Positions 11,396 through 21,583 are shown, counted from the stretch's first letter. The stretch: 64,000 nt of DNA from Megaustenia siamemsis (GCA_032433765.1 JAVIAB010000049.1:25671151-25735150), one strand, 5' to 3'. Notes: generated by a model from the letters alone, not told the origin. A program made the numbers and translations.

Positions 11396-11665
11396 ATCAT
11401 CATCATGTGCCATACCGGTTGGCATAGGCGATCATGTCCCGCCACAATCTTTATTCTACAGAGCATCGTATCAGTTCTGTTGTTGACTGTTTTCCATGCC
11501 ATGACACCAAGCTATTCAGTATTTACTCTCTTTGTCGTCCGCGATCTCTCTTTCCTTTTATTTTGCCAGTTGTAACCAAGTATTCCAACTTTCCTCTTCT
11601 CATGATGTGTCTGAAAAATGTTGATTGCTTCTTTCTGATGTTTTTTAGGAGCTGCCTTTTGTAAT
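11396..11665 (-). mobile_element. LINE-A 3' end fragment
   Basis: Begins on the plus strand with CATCATGTGCCATACCGGTTGGC, the reverse complement of the LINE-A terminus. It runs back through the FGHIMRRGKLEYLV region to KRAAPKKHQKEAINIF-like residues. The 5' end is truncated at about 11660. Confidence 0.78.
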
Positions 11666-12007
11666 ATTGTGTCAGTGCCCTTAAATGTGATCAACCAGCT
11701 TGTAGTTGAACAATGTGGTCGATACTACAGGAGACTATCAAATGTAAATAAACGTATACACAATTATACAATAATTGCAACATTCCATATTGTGAGTTGC
11801 AGCTCATATGTTGTATATATAATGATTAATTAATTAATAATTTTTTCTTTATTTGAGTTTATTTTAATTATATGATTATATTTACATCCACATCCAATCA
11901 GTTTTAATTCTAACTCAATGCCTCTTTAATCAGGCTTGTCTGTATTATTTTCAGTCAATCAATGAAATAAAGTATATTTTAATTGATTTCATTGTTCATT
12001 ATTTTGT
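11666..12007. other. Unassigned AT-rich DNA
   Basis: No domain or repeat family was recognised. The sequence is strongly AT-rich with several TTAATTAAT motifs. Confidence 0.5.
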
Positions 12008-12640
12008 AATATTCTTATATCTGTGTTGAAGAGAGTAATAGAAAGTAGGGTCAGCGTCCACTGATTCTATTGGTCAATATTTTCCTTATATTCTTATATC
12101 TGTGTTGAAGAGAGTAATAGAAAGTAGGGTCAGCGTCCACTGATTCTATTGGTCAATATTTTCCTTATATTCTTTATATGTGTTGAAGAGAGTAATAGAA
12201 AGTAGGGTCAGCGTCCACTGATTCTATTGGTCAATATTTTCCTTATATTCTTTATATGTGTTGAAGAGAGTAATAGAAAGTAGGGTCAGCGTCCACTGAT
12301 TCTATTGGTCAATATTTTCCTTATATTCTTTATATGTGTTGAAGAGAGCAATAGAAAGTAGGGTCAGCGTCAACTGATTCTATTGGTCAATATTTTCCTT
12401 ATATTCTTATATCTGTGTTGAAGAGAGTAATAGAAAGTAGGGTCAGCGTCCACTGATTCTATTGGTCAATATTTTCCTTATATTCTTATATCTGTGTTGA
12501 AGAGAGTAATAGAAAGTAGGGTCAGCGTCCACTGATTCTATTGGTCAATATTTTCCTTATATTCTTTATATGTGTTGAAGAGAGTAATAGAAAGTAGGGT
12601 CTGTATTCACTGATCCTATTGGTCATTATTTTCCTTATCT
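12008..12640. repeat. Minisatellite, 76-79-bp unit, 8 copies
   Basis: Long-unit array with AGTAGGGTCAGCGTCCACTG and TTCTATTGGTCAATATTTTC in each unit. Units differ by a short indel in TTCTTATATCTGTG/TTCTTTATATGTG, and both length variants are interspersed. Otherwise units are nearly identical, suggesting recent homogenisation. Confidence 0.95.
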
Positions 12641-12786
12641 GTGACAAATAAATACACATATATTTTTTGTTGTATTTTAACATGAACATTACTTTGCAAA
12701 CTAAAACTGGACCCAGTTTGACACATTTCAAGATTCAGAAAACATTTGGTCTGGCTCTGTATCAGCAGTGTACATGTGATGATATC

Positions 12787-13092
12787 GACAGTTAAAAAGA
12801 CGAACGAGGAAATTTTCACATAGATCAACAGAAAAGGGGAGCTCCTAAAAAAAAAAAACACACCAGAAAGAAACAATTGGTATTTTTCGGGCACATTATG
12901 AACAGAGGAAAGTTGGAATACTTGGTTACAACTGGTGAAATACAGGGAAAGAGAGATCGCGGACAACATGATACTAGACAGCTTGGTGTCGTGGCATGGA
13001 AAACAGTGAACAACAGAACTGATACAATGCACTGTAAATAGAAGATTGTGGAAGGACATGGTCGCCTACGCTAACCGGTATGGCACATGATG
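12787..13092 (+). mobile_element. LINE-A 3' end fragment
   Basis: Contains the family end: KKTNEEIFT-like, RGKLEYLVTTGEIQGKRDRG, SLVSWHGKQ(W)TTELIQCTVNRRLWKDMVAYANRYGT-like sequence across frameshifts, and the terminal ATGATGATGA. A poly-A run at 12848-12857 lies inside a frameshifted KRELLK region. Confidence 0.75.
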
Positions 13093-13256
13093 ATGAGGTC
13101 CTTTTGTTTTAAATTTTAAGCTGATTGTAATCTTCATTGTTTGTCTTCTTTCCCCAGACAACAGTCACACACACGCACGCACACAATTTTTCGATTAATC
13201 CGCATTTCAAAGGTTTCTATTTTCTGCCATGTTTTCATATCTAAAGTCCCTATCGG

Positions 13257-13376
13257 AGTTTATCTATGTGTAACTTACTATGAAATTGAATGTACGTCAC
13301 ATGTATATTACAACATTGTTGAACAATAACTGCAAGACTCATTTAAGTTGAGGTCTGACTGGTACTGTCAATCACG
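13257..13376 (+). repeat. Left arm of a dispersed duplication (copy 1)
   Basis: This stretch (AGTTTATCTATG...GAAATTGAATGTACG...) matches 21046-21173, with about one change per ten bases. In both places a 19-bp-unit array and a SINE-4 insertion follow. After those, both resume with TCAAGCGCATTCAAAGGGTG. The two loci therefore descend from one duplicated segment about 7.8 kb apart. Confidence 0.7.
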
Positions 13377-13389
13377 TGAGTTTAAATAT

Positions 13390-13773
13390 GGTTGGTTGGT
13401 TGCGTTCGCCCGATGACTAAAGTATTCTAGAGCATCATGGTAGACTAGAGTATTCATCTTCATCATCCGCTCTTACAAGGACGTTAAGTGGACGTGTCTG
13501 CGTTGTGTTGTGGTTTGCAGTATAACTGTTATATTTGCACCTTTCGGCCCAACACATCCGACTTCAGCACGACCATTTTGAGTACCGGGTTGTCTTCCCT
13601 CTTCGATCCCTGCACGCTTGGCCTGACTTAGACAGGTTAGTCTGTTACTGGAGGCACCGCGGAGAGGTGGAGCAGGGTCTGGATGGTTTTGGTTCATCGA
13701 TCCTGGCGCAAGCCATCAGCTATGGGTCGCTGACAACTTCCAGTACTGGTGCTGGGAGGCGCGCCTTTGCCTC
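13390..13773 (+). mobile_element. SINE-4, complete copy with TSD
   Basis: A ~384-bp element beginning GGTTGGTTGGTTGCGTTCGCCCGATGAC. It includes CTTTCGGCCCAACACATCC and CACCGCGGAGAGGTGGAGC, and ends near GCGCGCCTTTGCCTC. Flanking direct repeats TGAGTTTAAATAT (13377-13389) and TGAGTTCAAATAT (13774-13786) differ at one base. Two further copies lie at 21221 (-) and 61212 (+). No convincing tRNA, 7SL or 5S head was recognised, so its origin is unknown. A short open frame conserved across copies (RLQHD-FEYG, LLEAPRRGGAGSGW) looks incidental. Confidence 0.8.
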
Positions 13774-13777
13774 TGAG

Positions 13778-13857
13778 TTCAAATATAACATTTCAGTTCA
13801 AATATAACATTTCAGTTCAAACATAACATTTCAGTTCAAATATAACATTTCAGCTCA
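13778..13857. repeat. Short array, 19-bp unit, 4 copies
   Basis: TTCAAATATAACATTTCAG repeated head to tail. The same unit occurs twice at 21174-21212 at the duplicated locus. Confidence 0.9.
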
Positions 13858-14055
13858 AGCGCATTCAAAGGGTGCATACCCTGGTCCCTCTTGCTGCAAA
13901 TTAAGAGCACACTACATTTAGGCTCATTTAACGACCTTTTACGAGAGAGTCACGAAGATAACATCTGATTTCTTTAGTTGTCGTGGTCGGGTTAACGCCC
14001 GTGAGAAAGGGGAGATTATTTAGATCAACTCTCTCACAGATAAAACGAGCGTTTC

Positions 14056-14353
14056 CCGACTGGACTACCGACGTTCGGACAACCTGTGTTCGATTCCCGC
14101 GGGGAGCAGTGTGAATTGTGCTCGTAGTTGGAGAAATAATACCCTCACGGTCGACCCAATTGGTGGCAGAAATGGGTACCAGGGTATTACCCTGGGAAGG
14201 TGAGGAATGCCGCCTCGCATCGTGAGTTTCGGTGCTTGAAGCGACATTATTCAGAAATCTCCGAACATTTCTGGATAGGCAGCCGAGCACATATGGGTGG
14301 AAACTCGCGTGCTAAGATGCCGGTTCAAGTCTCGTAATTTACCTTTTACCTTT
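14056..14353 (+). mobile_element. SINE-2, 5'-truncated copy with perfect 11-bp TSD
   Basis: Starts inside the tRNA-like head (CCGACTGGACTACCGACG), so it lacks the A box. It keeps the B box TGTTCGATTCCCGC, the CAGGGTATTACCCTGGGAAG body and an ACCTTTTACCTTT tail. Exact ACGAGCGTTTC copies at 14045-14055 and 14354-14364 define the insertion. Confidence 0.88.
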
Positions 14354-14365
14354 ACGAGCGTTTCA

Positions 14366-14463
14366 AATAGTTGCGCTTTAATCAAGGACAGTACAACAAA
14401 GCTAAGTGGAATCGTGGATGTCTGTTCTTTAATCAAGAACAGTACAACACAGCTAAGTGGAAT
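14366..14463. repeat. 51-bp minisatellite, detached segment of ~2 units
   Basis: Two units of the array otherwise found at 16063-16690 (CTTTAATCAAG(G/A)ACAGTACAACA, AAGTGGAATCGTGGATGTCTG). The cysteine-rich exon and Rep-5 lie between the two array segments. Confidence 0.9.
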
Positions 14464-14467
14464 CAGA

Positions 14468-14475
14468 TGACGTCA
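14468..14475. promoter_or_regulatory. Perfect CRE-like palindrome TGACGTCA
   Basis: An 8-bp full cAMP-response-element palindrome lies about 360 bp before the cysteine-rich exon. An AAAATGGC (YY1-like) string follows 12 bp later. Either could occur by chance, and no start codon or TATA box ties them to a gene. Confidence 0.15.
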
Positions 14476-14831
14476 TGGGACGCACCAAAATGGCAGCTTA
14501 TTTATATTCGAGCTATGGACCAAGCAATGTTTACATTGAACAACACGATAAATGTTATTGCTGCGAGTTGGCAGATTTTTGAAAATGTTTTCAAGGGTTT
14601 GAACATAAATGTTTGTTCACAGTTCGTTAACCTTCGCTGTAGATAAAGTCGTTAATCGGATGGCTTCGTTTCAGACATTTTTGACGTTGGTAGCTAAGGA
14701 CCTAACTTGTGCAAACTGATGACATTGGCAAGGATCATTTTGAATCTATGAAGTGGGCTCATTGTGTGTTTAACTCAAACGCATATGTGCTTTTTAACCA
14801 AAGACCTTTTTTTTTGGGGGACTCAATGCAG

Positions 14832-15603
14832 ATATCCCCGATGGAAGAATAAATTGTACTATTAGTCCCATAAATGATTCGCTTCCAGAGGTTTATGATG
14901 TAAACAAAGCAGTTTTGTCATTGCAAGTGAATAATGTCCACACCTATAATTGGTCAGGATTGTGTAGCAGCAGCAGCTTTATAGCGAACACAGAAAACAT
15001 CACAGGATTGTGCTGTTCTGAAACAGCATTGCCATGCTACCCTAGAATTGCCTTTAATGGGATTACTGTGACCACAAACCACTCTCCATGTGTGTGCCAC
15101 ATATTTACACCCCAGAAAGAAATACTGAATATAACAACATCATGTGCCGTCTGTGATATTAATGACCACAGACCAGGAGCCTCCAGTATGATTGATACAA
15201 CTGTTGCACCCAGCACTTCATCAGCAGAGCCATATCTATGGAATGTTAATCTGACATTGTTCTTGAATGATGTCCAAGTTAATGAGACATCAGAATCGTG
15301 TGGCAGCAGCTACAAGAAGGGAGCGGAGAACATCAAGTTCTGCTGCTATAAAGGAGACTTGCCTTGCTATCCCAGAATTGCCTTAAATGGAATAACTGTA
15401 GTTGAAAACTTCTCCTCTTGTGTAAACTACACATTCACATCTAAGAGTGAATCAGTGAAGGTCACAAAATCATATTCTCTCTGTGGTTTTACTAACTACA
15501 GGTCATGTGGCTTCTGTTGGATTGAAAATGACAAATTACCACCACTGTGTGTCTATATGTTTGGACTTGGAGTCATCAATGACGGCCTAACATCATCAAG
15601 TGC
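14832..15603 (+). CDS. Orphan exon encoding a duplicated cysteine-rich extracellular domain
   Basis: A single open frame of about 250 codons follows a plausible splice acceptor (T-rich tract, then ACTCAATGCAG, AG at 14830-14831). It encodes two related ~80-residue modules. Both contain L-L-x-N-x-V near the start, a lone Cys, CC, LPCYPRIA(F/L)NGIT, two further Cys, and a closing (S/A)xC. Modules align at GLCCSETALPCYPRIAFNG and FCCYKGDLPCYPRIALNG. The linker TTVAPSTSS is Ser/Thr-rich, and NxS/T sequons are frequent, fitting a secreted or membrane ectodomain. No start codon, signal peptide or transmembrane segment is visible, so it is an internal or partial exon. The frame runs into repeat sequence at 15604 and stops at 15634. 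I do not recognise the family. It may be a gene fragment carried in repeats. Confidence 0.6.
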
Positions 15604-15735
15604 TATGACGATCATCATTTTCGGGAGGACGTGAGCTCCCATGGTATATGGTGGATAGGCGGCAGGAACCATTGAAGGCTATGTCTGAAAAGTGTTCCTT
15701 CTTGCAGTTTCCTCATATTCCAAGTCCGGCTTGTT
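15604..15735 (+). mobile_element. Repeat block J, the 5' block also attached to SINE-3
   Basis: The block from TATGACGATCATCATTTTCGG to CCTCATATTCCAAGTCC matches, base for base apart from scattered changes, the 5' ~130 bp of the SINE-3 insertion (51978-52108, minus strand). Here it is followed by Rep-5 instead of the SINE-3 tRNA head. It truncates the cysteine-rich exon. Confidence 0.7.
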
Positions 15736-16060
15736 GCAGGAGCTACTGAGTTAAGTGCTCTGTGCACGCCGTGAGCTGTGTGTCTCATCCGTTTTGATCC
15801 TGCTTCGATATCCCGCTTGTTTACGATGAATGATGATATCGGATGACAGGGAACAGTTGGCTGTGTTCACTTTCTGTGCGGTTTCGCCTTATGTCTTTTG
15901 GCGTGTGCTGAGACTGCTACGATGGGGACTACAGTTACCTTTCTTTGTTTGGGAGATGAGTTGGTAATTCGGATGATTCCACTGGCACGGGCGGTTGAGC
16001 AATTATGGATTTTAATTCGTTTGCTGTGATGCCGAGGCCTTCCATAACCAATAATAACCA
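15736..16060 (+). mobile_element. Rep-5 interspersed repeat
   Basis: About 325 bp from GGCTTGTTGCAGGAGCTACTG through GAGCTGTGTGTCTCATCCG, TTCGCCTTATGTCTTTTGG and CGGGCGGTTGAGCAATTATG to a CCATAACCAATAATAACCAAT tail. Five copies occur in both orientations, always with an ATAACCA-type 3' tail, which indicates retrotransposition. No protein or tRNA head was recognised. Confidence 0.75.
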
Positions 16061-16062
16061 AT

Positions 16063-16690
16063 AAGTGGAATCGTGGATGTCTGTGCTTTAATCAAGGACA
16101 GTACAACACAGCTAAGTGGAATCGTGGATGTATGTGCTTTAATCAAGAACAGTACAACACAGCTAAGTGGAATCGTGGATGTCTGTGCTTTAATCAAGGA
16201 CAGTACAACACAGCTAAGTGGAATCGTGGATGTATGTGCTTTAATCAAGAACAGTACAACACAGCTAAGTGGAATCGTGGATGTCTGTGCTTTAATCAAG
16301 GACAGTACAACACAGCTAAGTGGAATCGTGGATGTATGTGCTTTAATCAAGAACAGTACAACACAGCTAAGTGCAATCGTGGATGTCTGTGCTTTAATCA
16401 AGAACAGTACAACACAGCTAAGTGGAATCGTGGATGTCTGTGCTTTAATCAAGGGCAGTACAATACAGCTAAGTACAATCGTGGTTGTCTGTGCTTTAAT
16501 CAAGAACAGTACAACACAGCTAAGTGGAATCGTGGATGTCTGTGCTTTAATCAAGGACAGTACAATACAGCTAAGTACAAGCGTGGATGTCTGCGCTTTA
16601 ATCAAGGACAGGACAACACAGTTAAGTACAATCGTGGTTGTCTGTGCTTTAATCAAGGACAGGACAACACAGCTAAGTACAATCGTGGTT
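16063..16690. repeat. Minisatellite, 51-bp unit, about 12 copies
   Basis: The 51-bp unit (17 codons) contains AAGTGGAATCGTGGATGTCT and GCTTTAATCAAG(G/A)ACAGTA. Because 51 is a multiple of three and the unit lacks stops in several frames, long open frames run on both strands (221 and 236 codons). These are by-products of periodicity. GGACAG and GAACAG unit types alternate over much of the left half, giving a 102-bp super-period. Confidence 0.95.
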
Positions 16691-16759
16691 ACATGTGCTA
16701 TATATGCATATAAGTATAACAATGTTCCTAACTGCTAATTTAAAAACACAATATACGTA

Positions 16760-18087
16760 GGGAGGTCAAAAGTAATGCACACCAATTTTTTTCTCGGCTA
16801 ATAATAAAGATAGGAATATGAAATTTTGCACACTTGGAATATGACATGTTCCAATTATGTGTACCAAATTGCACAGCATTCTGAAAAATATTACGCAATC
16901 TATGAACCGTTAAAATGGAGCTTGTCAACAATGTCCGTTACAAACAGCGAATTGTCATAGAATTTCTGGTTGCGGAAAAAGAAACTGTGGCAAACATTCA
17001 TAAACGACTGTGTGCAGTGTACAAATGTTCTGCAGTCGATAGGAGCACAGTTAGTCGCTGGGTTCAGAGAATTAAAGCTGCAGAAAGTGTACGAGTGGAG
17101 CTGCATGATTTACCGCGTTCTGGACGTGTTGCCTCGGCTACCAGCACAGACATGTTAAACCGGGCTGATGCCATTATTCGTAAGGATAGGCGTATCACTA
17201 GTCCGCAATTGGCATTGCAGCTTACAGTCAGCAAGGGAAGTGCAATTGCAATTTTTAAAACTCTCGGATATTCAAAGATTTGCGCTCGATGGTTTCCTCG
17301 GTGCCTAACAAATGATCACAGAGTTCAAAGGAAAACATTCTGTTCTGAATTGTTGGAGCGTTTCGGTGTTGAAGGAGAAATGTTTTTGTCAAAAATTGTT
17401 ACCGGTGACGAAACGTGGGCACATTATTATGAGCCTGAAACAAAAATGCAGTCAATGGAATGGCATCATCCGAAGTCACCAAAAGAAAAAAATTCAAAAC
17501 ATCTCCATCAGCCGGAAAGGTGATGATCACTGTCTTCTGGGACATTGATGGTGTGATTCTTGTTGATGTAATGACAAGAGGTGAGACAATCAACTCGACA
17601 GCTTACATCAATACACTGACAAAACTCAAAAATCGGTTCCACAGAGTTCGGCCTAATAAGCCATCTGCAGATTTGTTGCTTCAACATGACAATGCACGCC
17701 CTCACACAAGTCTGGTAACACGGGAAGCAATCAACAAATTTGGTTGGACTGTACTGCCCCATCCTCCTTACAGCCCTGATCTGGCTCCCTCAGATTTCCA
17801 TCTGTTTGGACCACTCAAAAAATTCCTGCGTGGGAAACACTTTGACAATGATGAGGATGTGATCCGTGCAGTTAAAAAATGGCTACGCGAGCAGGACAAA
17901 ACTTGGTACAAACGAGGCATTCATGACCTAGTTTCGCGTTGGCGTAAGGCAATACGCTTGGACGGAGATTATGTTGACAAATAGGTAGTGTAAAGGGGAT
18001 GTTCAGCTACAATCTGTGAAAATTTCACACATTTTGCCCGAATAGTTTCCGAGAAAAAAATTGGTGTGCATTACTTTTTGACCTCCC
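16760..18087 (+). mobile_element. Mariner (Tc1/mariner superfamily) transposon, near-complete
   Basis: Bounded by terminal inverted repeats of about 38 bp. The left end reads GGGAGGTCAAAAGTAATGCA and the right end is its reverse complement with one extra A. The TIRs continue through CACCAATTTTTTTCTCGG. TA precedes the left TIR, as expected for insertion at TA; the right flank reads TT, so one TSD copy seems mutated. It carries one transposase gene with a single frameshift. Confidence 0.93.
16915..17984 (+). pseudogene. Mariner transposase (DD34D), one frameshift
   Basis: A cut-and-paste transposase that would bind the element's TIRs and catalyse excision and integration. The start is the ATG at 16915, 155 bp inside the left TIR. 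The N-terminal ~110 residues are a paired-like HTH region (STVSRWVQRIKAAE, DLPRSGR, RITSPQLALQL). The linker RWFPRCL corresponds to the mariner WVPHEL motif. Catalytic Asp residues lie in TGDETWAHYYEPE, LLQHDNARPHTS and PPYSPDLAPSDFHLF, with 34 residues between the second and third Asp. The first frame runs to 17523, and the rest reads in another frame to TAG at 17984. The shift sits in the A-rich stretch near 17480-17492, inside SPKxKKFKTSPSAGK. Total length is about 356 codons, normal for mariner. Otherwise it is intact, so it is recently inactivated or the shift is an assembly error. Confidence 0.92.
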
Positions 18088-18174
18088 TTCATACCAAGAT
18101 AATAATTAAATAGTAAACAAACAAACGCCGCACACTCACACGCATCGGATATTGTGTATTCACTTTATTTGATA

Positions 18175-18845
18175 ATCTTCATCCCAACGTTGTGCTACCA
18201 ATGCCAGTCCCGGACTATACAATACAATCTTAATCCCAACGTTGTGCTACCAATGCCAGTCCTGGACTCTACAATACAACCTTCATCCCAACGTTGTGCT
18301 ATCAATGCCAGTCCTGGACTCTACAATACAACCTTCATCCCAACGTTGTGCTATCAATGCCAGTCCTGGACTCTACAATACAATCTTCATCCCAACGTTG
18401 TGCGACCAATGCCAGTCCTGGACTCTACAATACAATCTTCATCTCAACGTTGTGCTACCAATGCCAGACATGGACTGTACAATACAATGTTCATCCCAAC
18501 GTTGTGCTACCAATGCCAGACCTGGACTCTACAATACCATCTTCATCCCAACGTTGTGCTACCAATGCCAGACCTGCACTATACAGTACAATCTTCATCC
18601 CAACTTTGTGCTACCAATGCCAGACCTGCACTATACAATACAATTTTCATCCCAACGTTGTGCTACCAATGTCAGACCTGCACTATACAATACAATCTTC
18701 ATCCCAACTTTGTGCTACCAATGCCAGACCTGCACTATACAATACAATTTTCATCCCAACGTTGTGCTACCAATGCCAGTCCTGGACTCTACGATACAAT
18801 CTTCATCCCAACGTTGTGCTACCAATGTCAGACCTGCACCCTAGG
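18175..18845. repeat. Minisatellite, 52-bp unit, about 13 copies, at the 5' edge of a LINE-D copy
   Basis: The unit contains CTTCATCCCAACGTTGTGCT, ACCAATGCCAG and GGACTCTACAATACAAT. A period of 52 is not divisible by three, so all three plus frames stay open and encode rotated versions of one peptide pattern (TLCYQCQ). This is not a gene. The array passes directly into LINE-D at about 18842. The same array occurs at 47963-48338 in the same position relative to another LINE-D copy. Confidence 0.93.
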
Positions 18846-19405
18846 TGCAAGAACAGTAAGAAAAATAACAACTACAGAGATGAAATGTGTCAGACTGCAT
18901 AGAAAAAGACCCAAAAGAAGATGGATAGATGCAGTGACAGGGACATGTAAAAACAAAGGAAAATCACTAATTCAGACAGTTCGAGCAGCGCAAGAACGAT
19001 ACATGATATAAACCACAAAACCTTTTAGGTATCAGTGAGAAGAGAAAAGAAGAAGAATGTGTTAGGCGAATGACAGGAAATAGTCTGAGAGATAAGATCA
19101 GAAATGAAGAACTGAGAAAAAAAGCTAGGAATAGCCCCCGCCATAGAATATATAAGGAAACAACAGATACAATGGTTTGGTCACGTGACAAGGCAGAAAG
19201 AACAAAACACAACACAACGAGCCTCCAATAAACGTTGCGAGAACACCAGACATAAGGGCTGATTACGAAAAAGATGGATTGACGGAATTTTAGAAACCCT
19301 ATGGAACATAGCAGCAGAGGCGAACAGAAGAGCAGAAGACCGCAAATTATATCTCCCCTCGACGCTGAAAAGCAAATGAGGAAGGAAAGAAGAAGAAGAA
19401 TCATG
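18842..19405 (+). mobile_element. LINE-D 3' portion, frameshifted
   Basis: Encodes TVRKITTTEMKCVR at the start, MTGNSLRDKIRNEELRKK, APAIEYIRKQQIQWFGHVTRQ, RRGKMDRRNF-like residues and the PSTLKSK end over several frames. The first part is followed by a short insertion (RKRPKRRWIDAVTGTCKNKG), probably a second LINE end joined in. It ends in GAAGAAGAAGAA. Confidence 0.75.
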
Positions 19406-19589
19406 TGATGACATCTAGATGTCCTAGCATCCTAAATTATCAACGCAAATCATGTGTTAAACATTATGATGTACAATAACGTCAATTATACTCATCCTGT
19501 ATGTTTCCACGCACAGTACGTCGTGATGATTTCGGTCGCGCACGTGTAGCCACAATTACTTAAAAAATAAACGTGACACGCAATCAATG

Positions 19590-20288
19590 TGGACTAGATA
19601 TGAATATCAAAAAGACTAAAACTATGATCATAAAGAAAGAAAATACTCAAAACAAACAAGTGGATATCAAATTGAAGGAATGGTCCTGGAGACAGTTCAG
19701 AACTACAACTACCTGGGTCATACTATAACGAATGATGGAAAATGTACAACTGAAATAAACAAATGAATAAGAATGGCAAAAAGTTATTTTAATGTTATGA
19801 AGAACATACTAACATCAAAACAAATAACACCAGGGCTAAAACTAAGAATAGTAAAATGTTATGTCTTCTCAACATTCCTATATGGTGCAGAAACATGAAC
19901 ATTAGACAAGAAAACAGAACAGAGAATTGAAGCCTTTGAAATGTGGGTATATAGAAGAATAGGTAGAATTGAATGGAAGGAAAAGAAAACAAACGATGAA
20001 GTCTTAAAACAACTAAAAATGAAAAGAGAACTACTAAACACAATTTAAACAAGACAAATGAGATTGTTGGGGCATGTTAAAAGACACAACTGCCTACTAA
20101 AAGTAATCCTGGAGGGCAAAATACAAGGTAAAAGAGGCAGAGGCAGACCAAGACTAACATGGATAAGTAACATCAAAAGATGGACAAACCAGCCTATGAC
20201 AACCTGCACCATCAAAGCAAGAGACAGAGCAGAATGGCGCTCCATGGCAGCCAACCTTCGTTGCGGAGATGGCACTATATGATGACGT
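19590..20288 (+). mobile_element. LINE-C 3' portion, two stops
   Basis: Matches 49845-50520: NIKKTKTMIIKKENT, TVQNYNYLGHTITNDGKCTTEI, then a stop at NK*IRMAKS, KNILTSKQITPGLKLRI, a stop in ET*TLDKKTEQRIEAFEMWVYRRIGRIEWKEKK, and GKIQGKRGRGRPRLTW to CGDGTI. The family's RT core lies upstream and is absent. Confidence 0.8.
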
Positions 20289-20446
20289 TTAGCCACAGAG
20301 TGTATCACTCTCAATTTGATTAGTGTAAACCGTCATCAAACTATATTCTGTTGACATGCCTTGTATCATCTTGGTATTGGTGATATCTAACACCTCGTTC
20401 CGTTAACAGAAAAATCATTGATAGTATGTTATGTTTTAGACCCGGC

Positions 20447-20778
20447 TTGTTGCAGGAGCTACTGAGTTACGTGCTCTGTGCACACCGTGAGCTGTGTGTC
20501 TCATCCGTTTTAATCATGTTTCGATATTTCAATTGTTTACGATGAATGATATATATCGTATGGCAGGGAACAGTTGGCTGTGTTCACTTTCTGCGCGGTT
20601 TCGCCTTATGTCTTTTGGTGTGTGCTGAGACTGGTACGATGGGGACTACAGTTACCCTTCTTTGTTTGGGAGATGAGATATTAATTCGGATGATTACGTT
20701 GGCACGGGCGGTTGAGCAATTATGAATTTTAATTCGTTTGCAGTGATACCGGGGCCTTCCATAACCAAATAACCAAAT
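20447..20778 (+). mobile_element. Rep-5 interspersed repeat
   Basis: Very similar to 15736-16060 throughout, with the same GGGGCCTTCCATAACCAAATAACCAAAT 3' end. Its upstream flank differs from that copy, so block J is not an obligate part of Rep-5. Confidence 0.75.
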
Positions 20779-21045
20779 ATGTATTAGATACATATTGTAC
20801 ATCGATATCTAAAACGATGAAACATGTTGTCTCTGAAATGTTATCTTCCGTTGCTTTGGTAACAATCTTCCGCACTGAAAGAGTTATTGAAAATGAAGTG
20901 ATGAACATAATTAAGGATTGTTAACATAACTTATTTGCATGCATCGCGTGAAGAACATTGTGGATGTCTACCAGTATATGTTCCGTTCAGATACCATGTT
21001 GCTATAAGCGTTATTATGTACAAAGTCACACGATTTGAAAGTCGA
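20779..21045. other. Unassigned DNA
   Basis: No gene or repeat family was recognised. Confidence 0.5.
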
Positions 21046-21173
21046 AGTTTATCTATGTAAAACTTACTAATATGAAATTGAATTTACGCCACATGTATAT
21101 TACAAAATTGTTGAAAAAAAACAAACTGCAAAGCTCATTAATTTGAGGCCTTACTAGTACTGTCTAGCACGTC
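21046..21173 (+). repeat. Left arm of a dispersed duplication (copy 2)
   Basis: Partner of 13257-13376. It leads into two 19-bp units (21174-21212) and an inverted SINE-4. Confidence 0.7.
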
Positions 21174-21220
21174 AGTTCAAATATAACATTTCAGTTCAAA
21201 TATAGCATTTCAATTCAAGC

Positions 21221-21583
21221 AAAGGTGCGCCTCCCAGCACCAGAGCTGGAAGTTGTCAGCGACCCATAGCTGGTGGTTTGCGCCAGGATCGGTGAAGCAA
21301 AACCATCCAGACCCTGCTCCACCTCTCCGCGGTGCCTCCAGTAACAGACTAACCTGTCTAGTCTGGTCTAGCGTGTAGTGATCGAAGAGGGAAGACAACC
21401 CGTACTCAAAAATGTCGTGCTGAAGTCGGATGTGTTGGGCCGAAAGGCGCAAATATAACAGTTATACTGCAAACCACAACACAACGTAGACACGTCCACT
21501 TAACGTCCTTTTAAGGACGGATGACGAAGAGGAATTCTACAGTCTACGAATATTTTAGTCATCGGGCGAACACAAGCAAGCAG
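21221..21583 (-). mobile_element. SINE-4, copy with TSD, opposite orientation
   Basis: A 363-bp minus-strand copy flanked by exact CAATTCAAGC repeats (21211-21220 and 21584-21593). Its target differs from that of the copy at 13390, although both sit in copies of the same duplicated segment. The two insertions are therefore independent. Confidence 0.82.

Noticed and set aside
16012..16738. Overlapping open frames of 221, 193 and 236 codons on both strands
   Set aside because: A 51-bp unit (17 codons) creates them mechanically; three frames open over the same DNA argues against a real repeat protein.
18154..19011. Three plus-strand frames of 285, 200 and 202 codons with a TLCYQCQ pattern
   Set aside because: A 52-bp unit makes the same peptide rotate through all frames. 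The last part is LINE-D.
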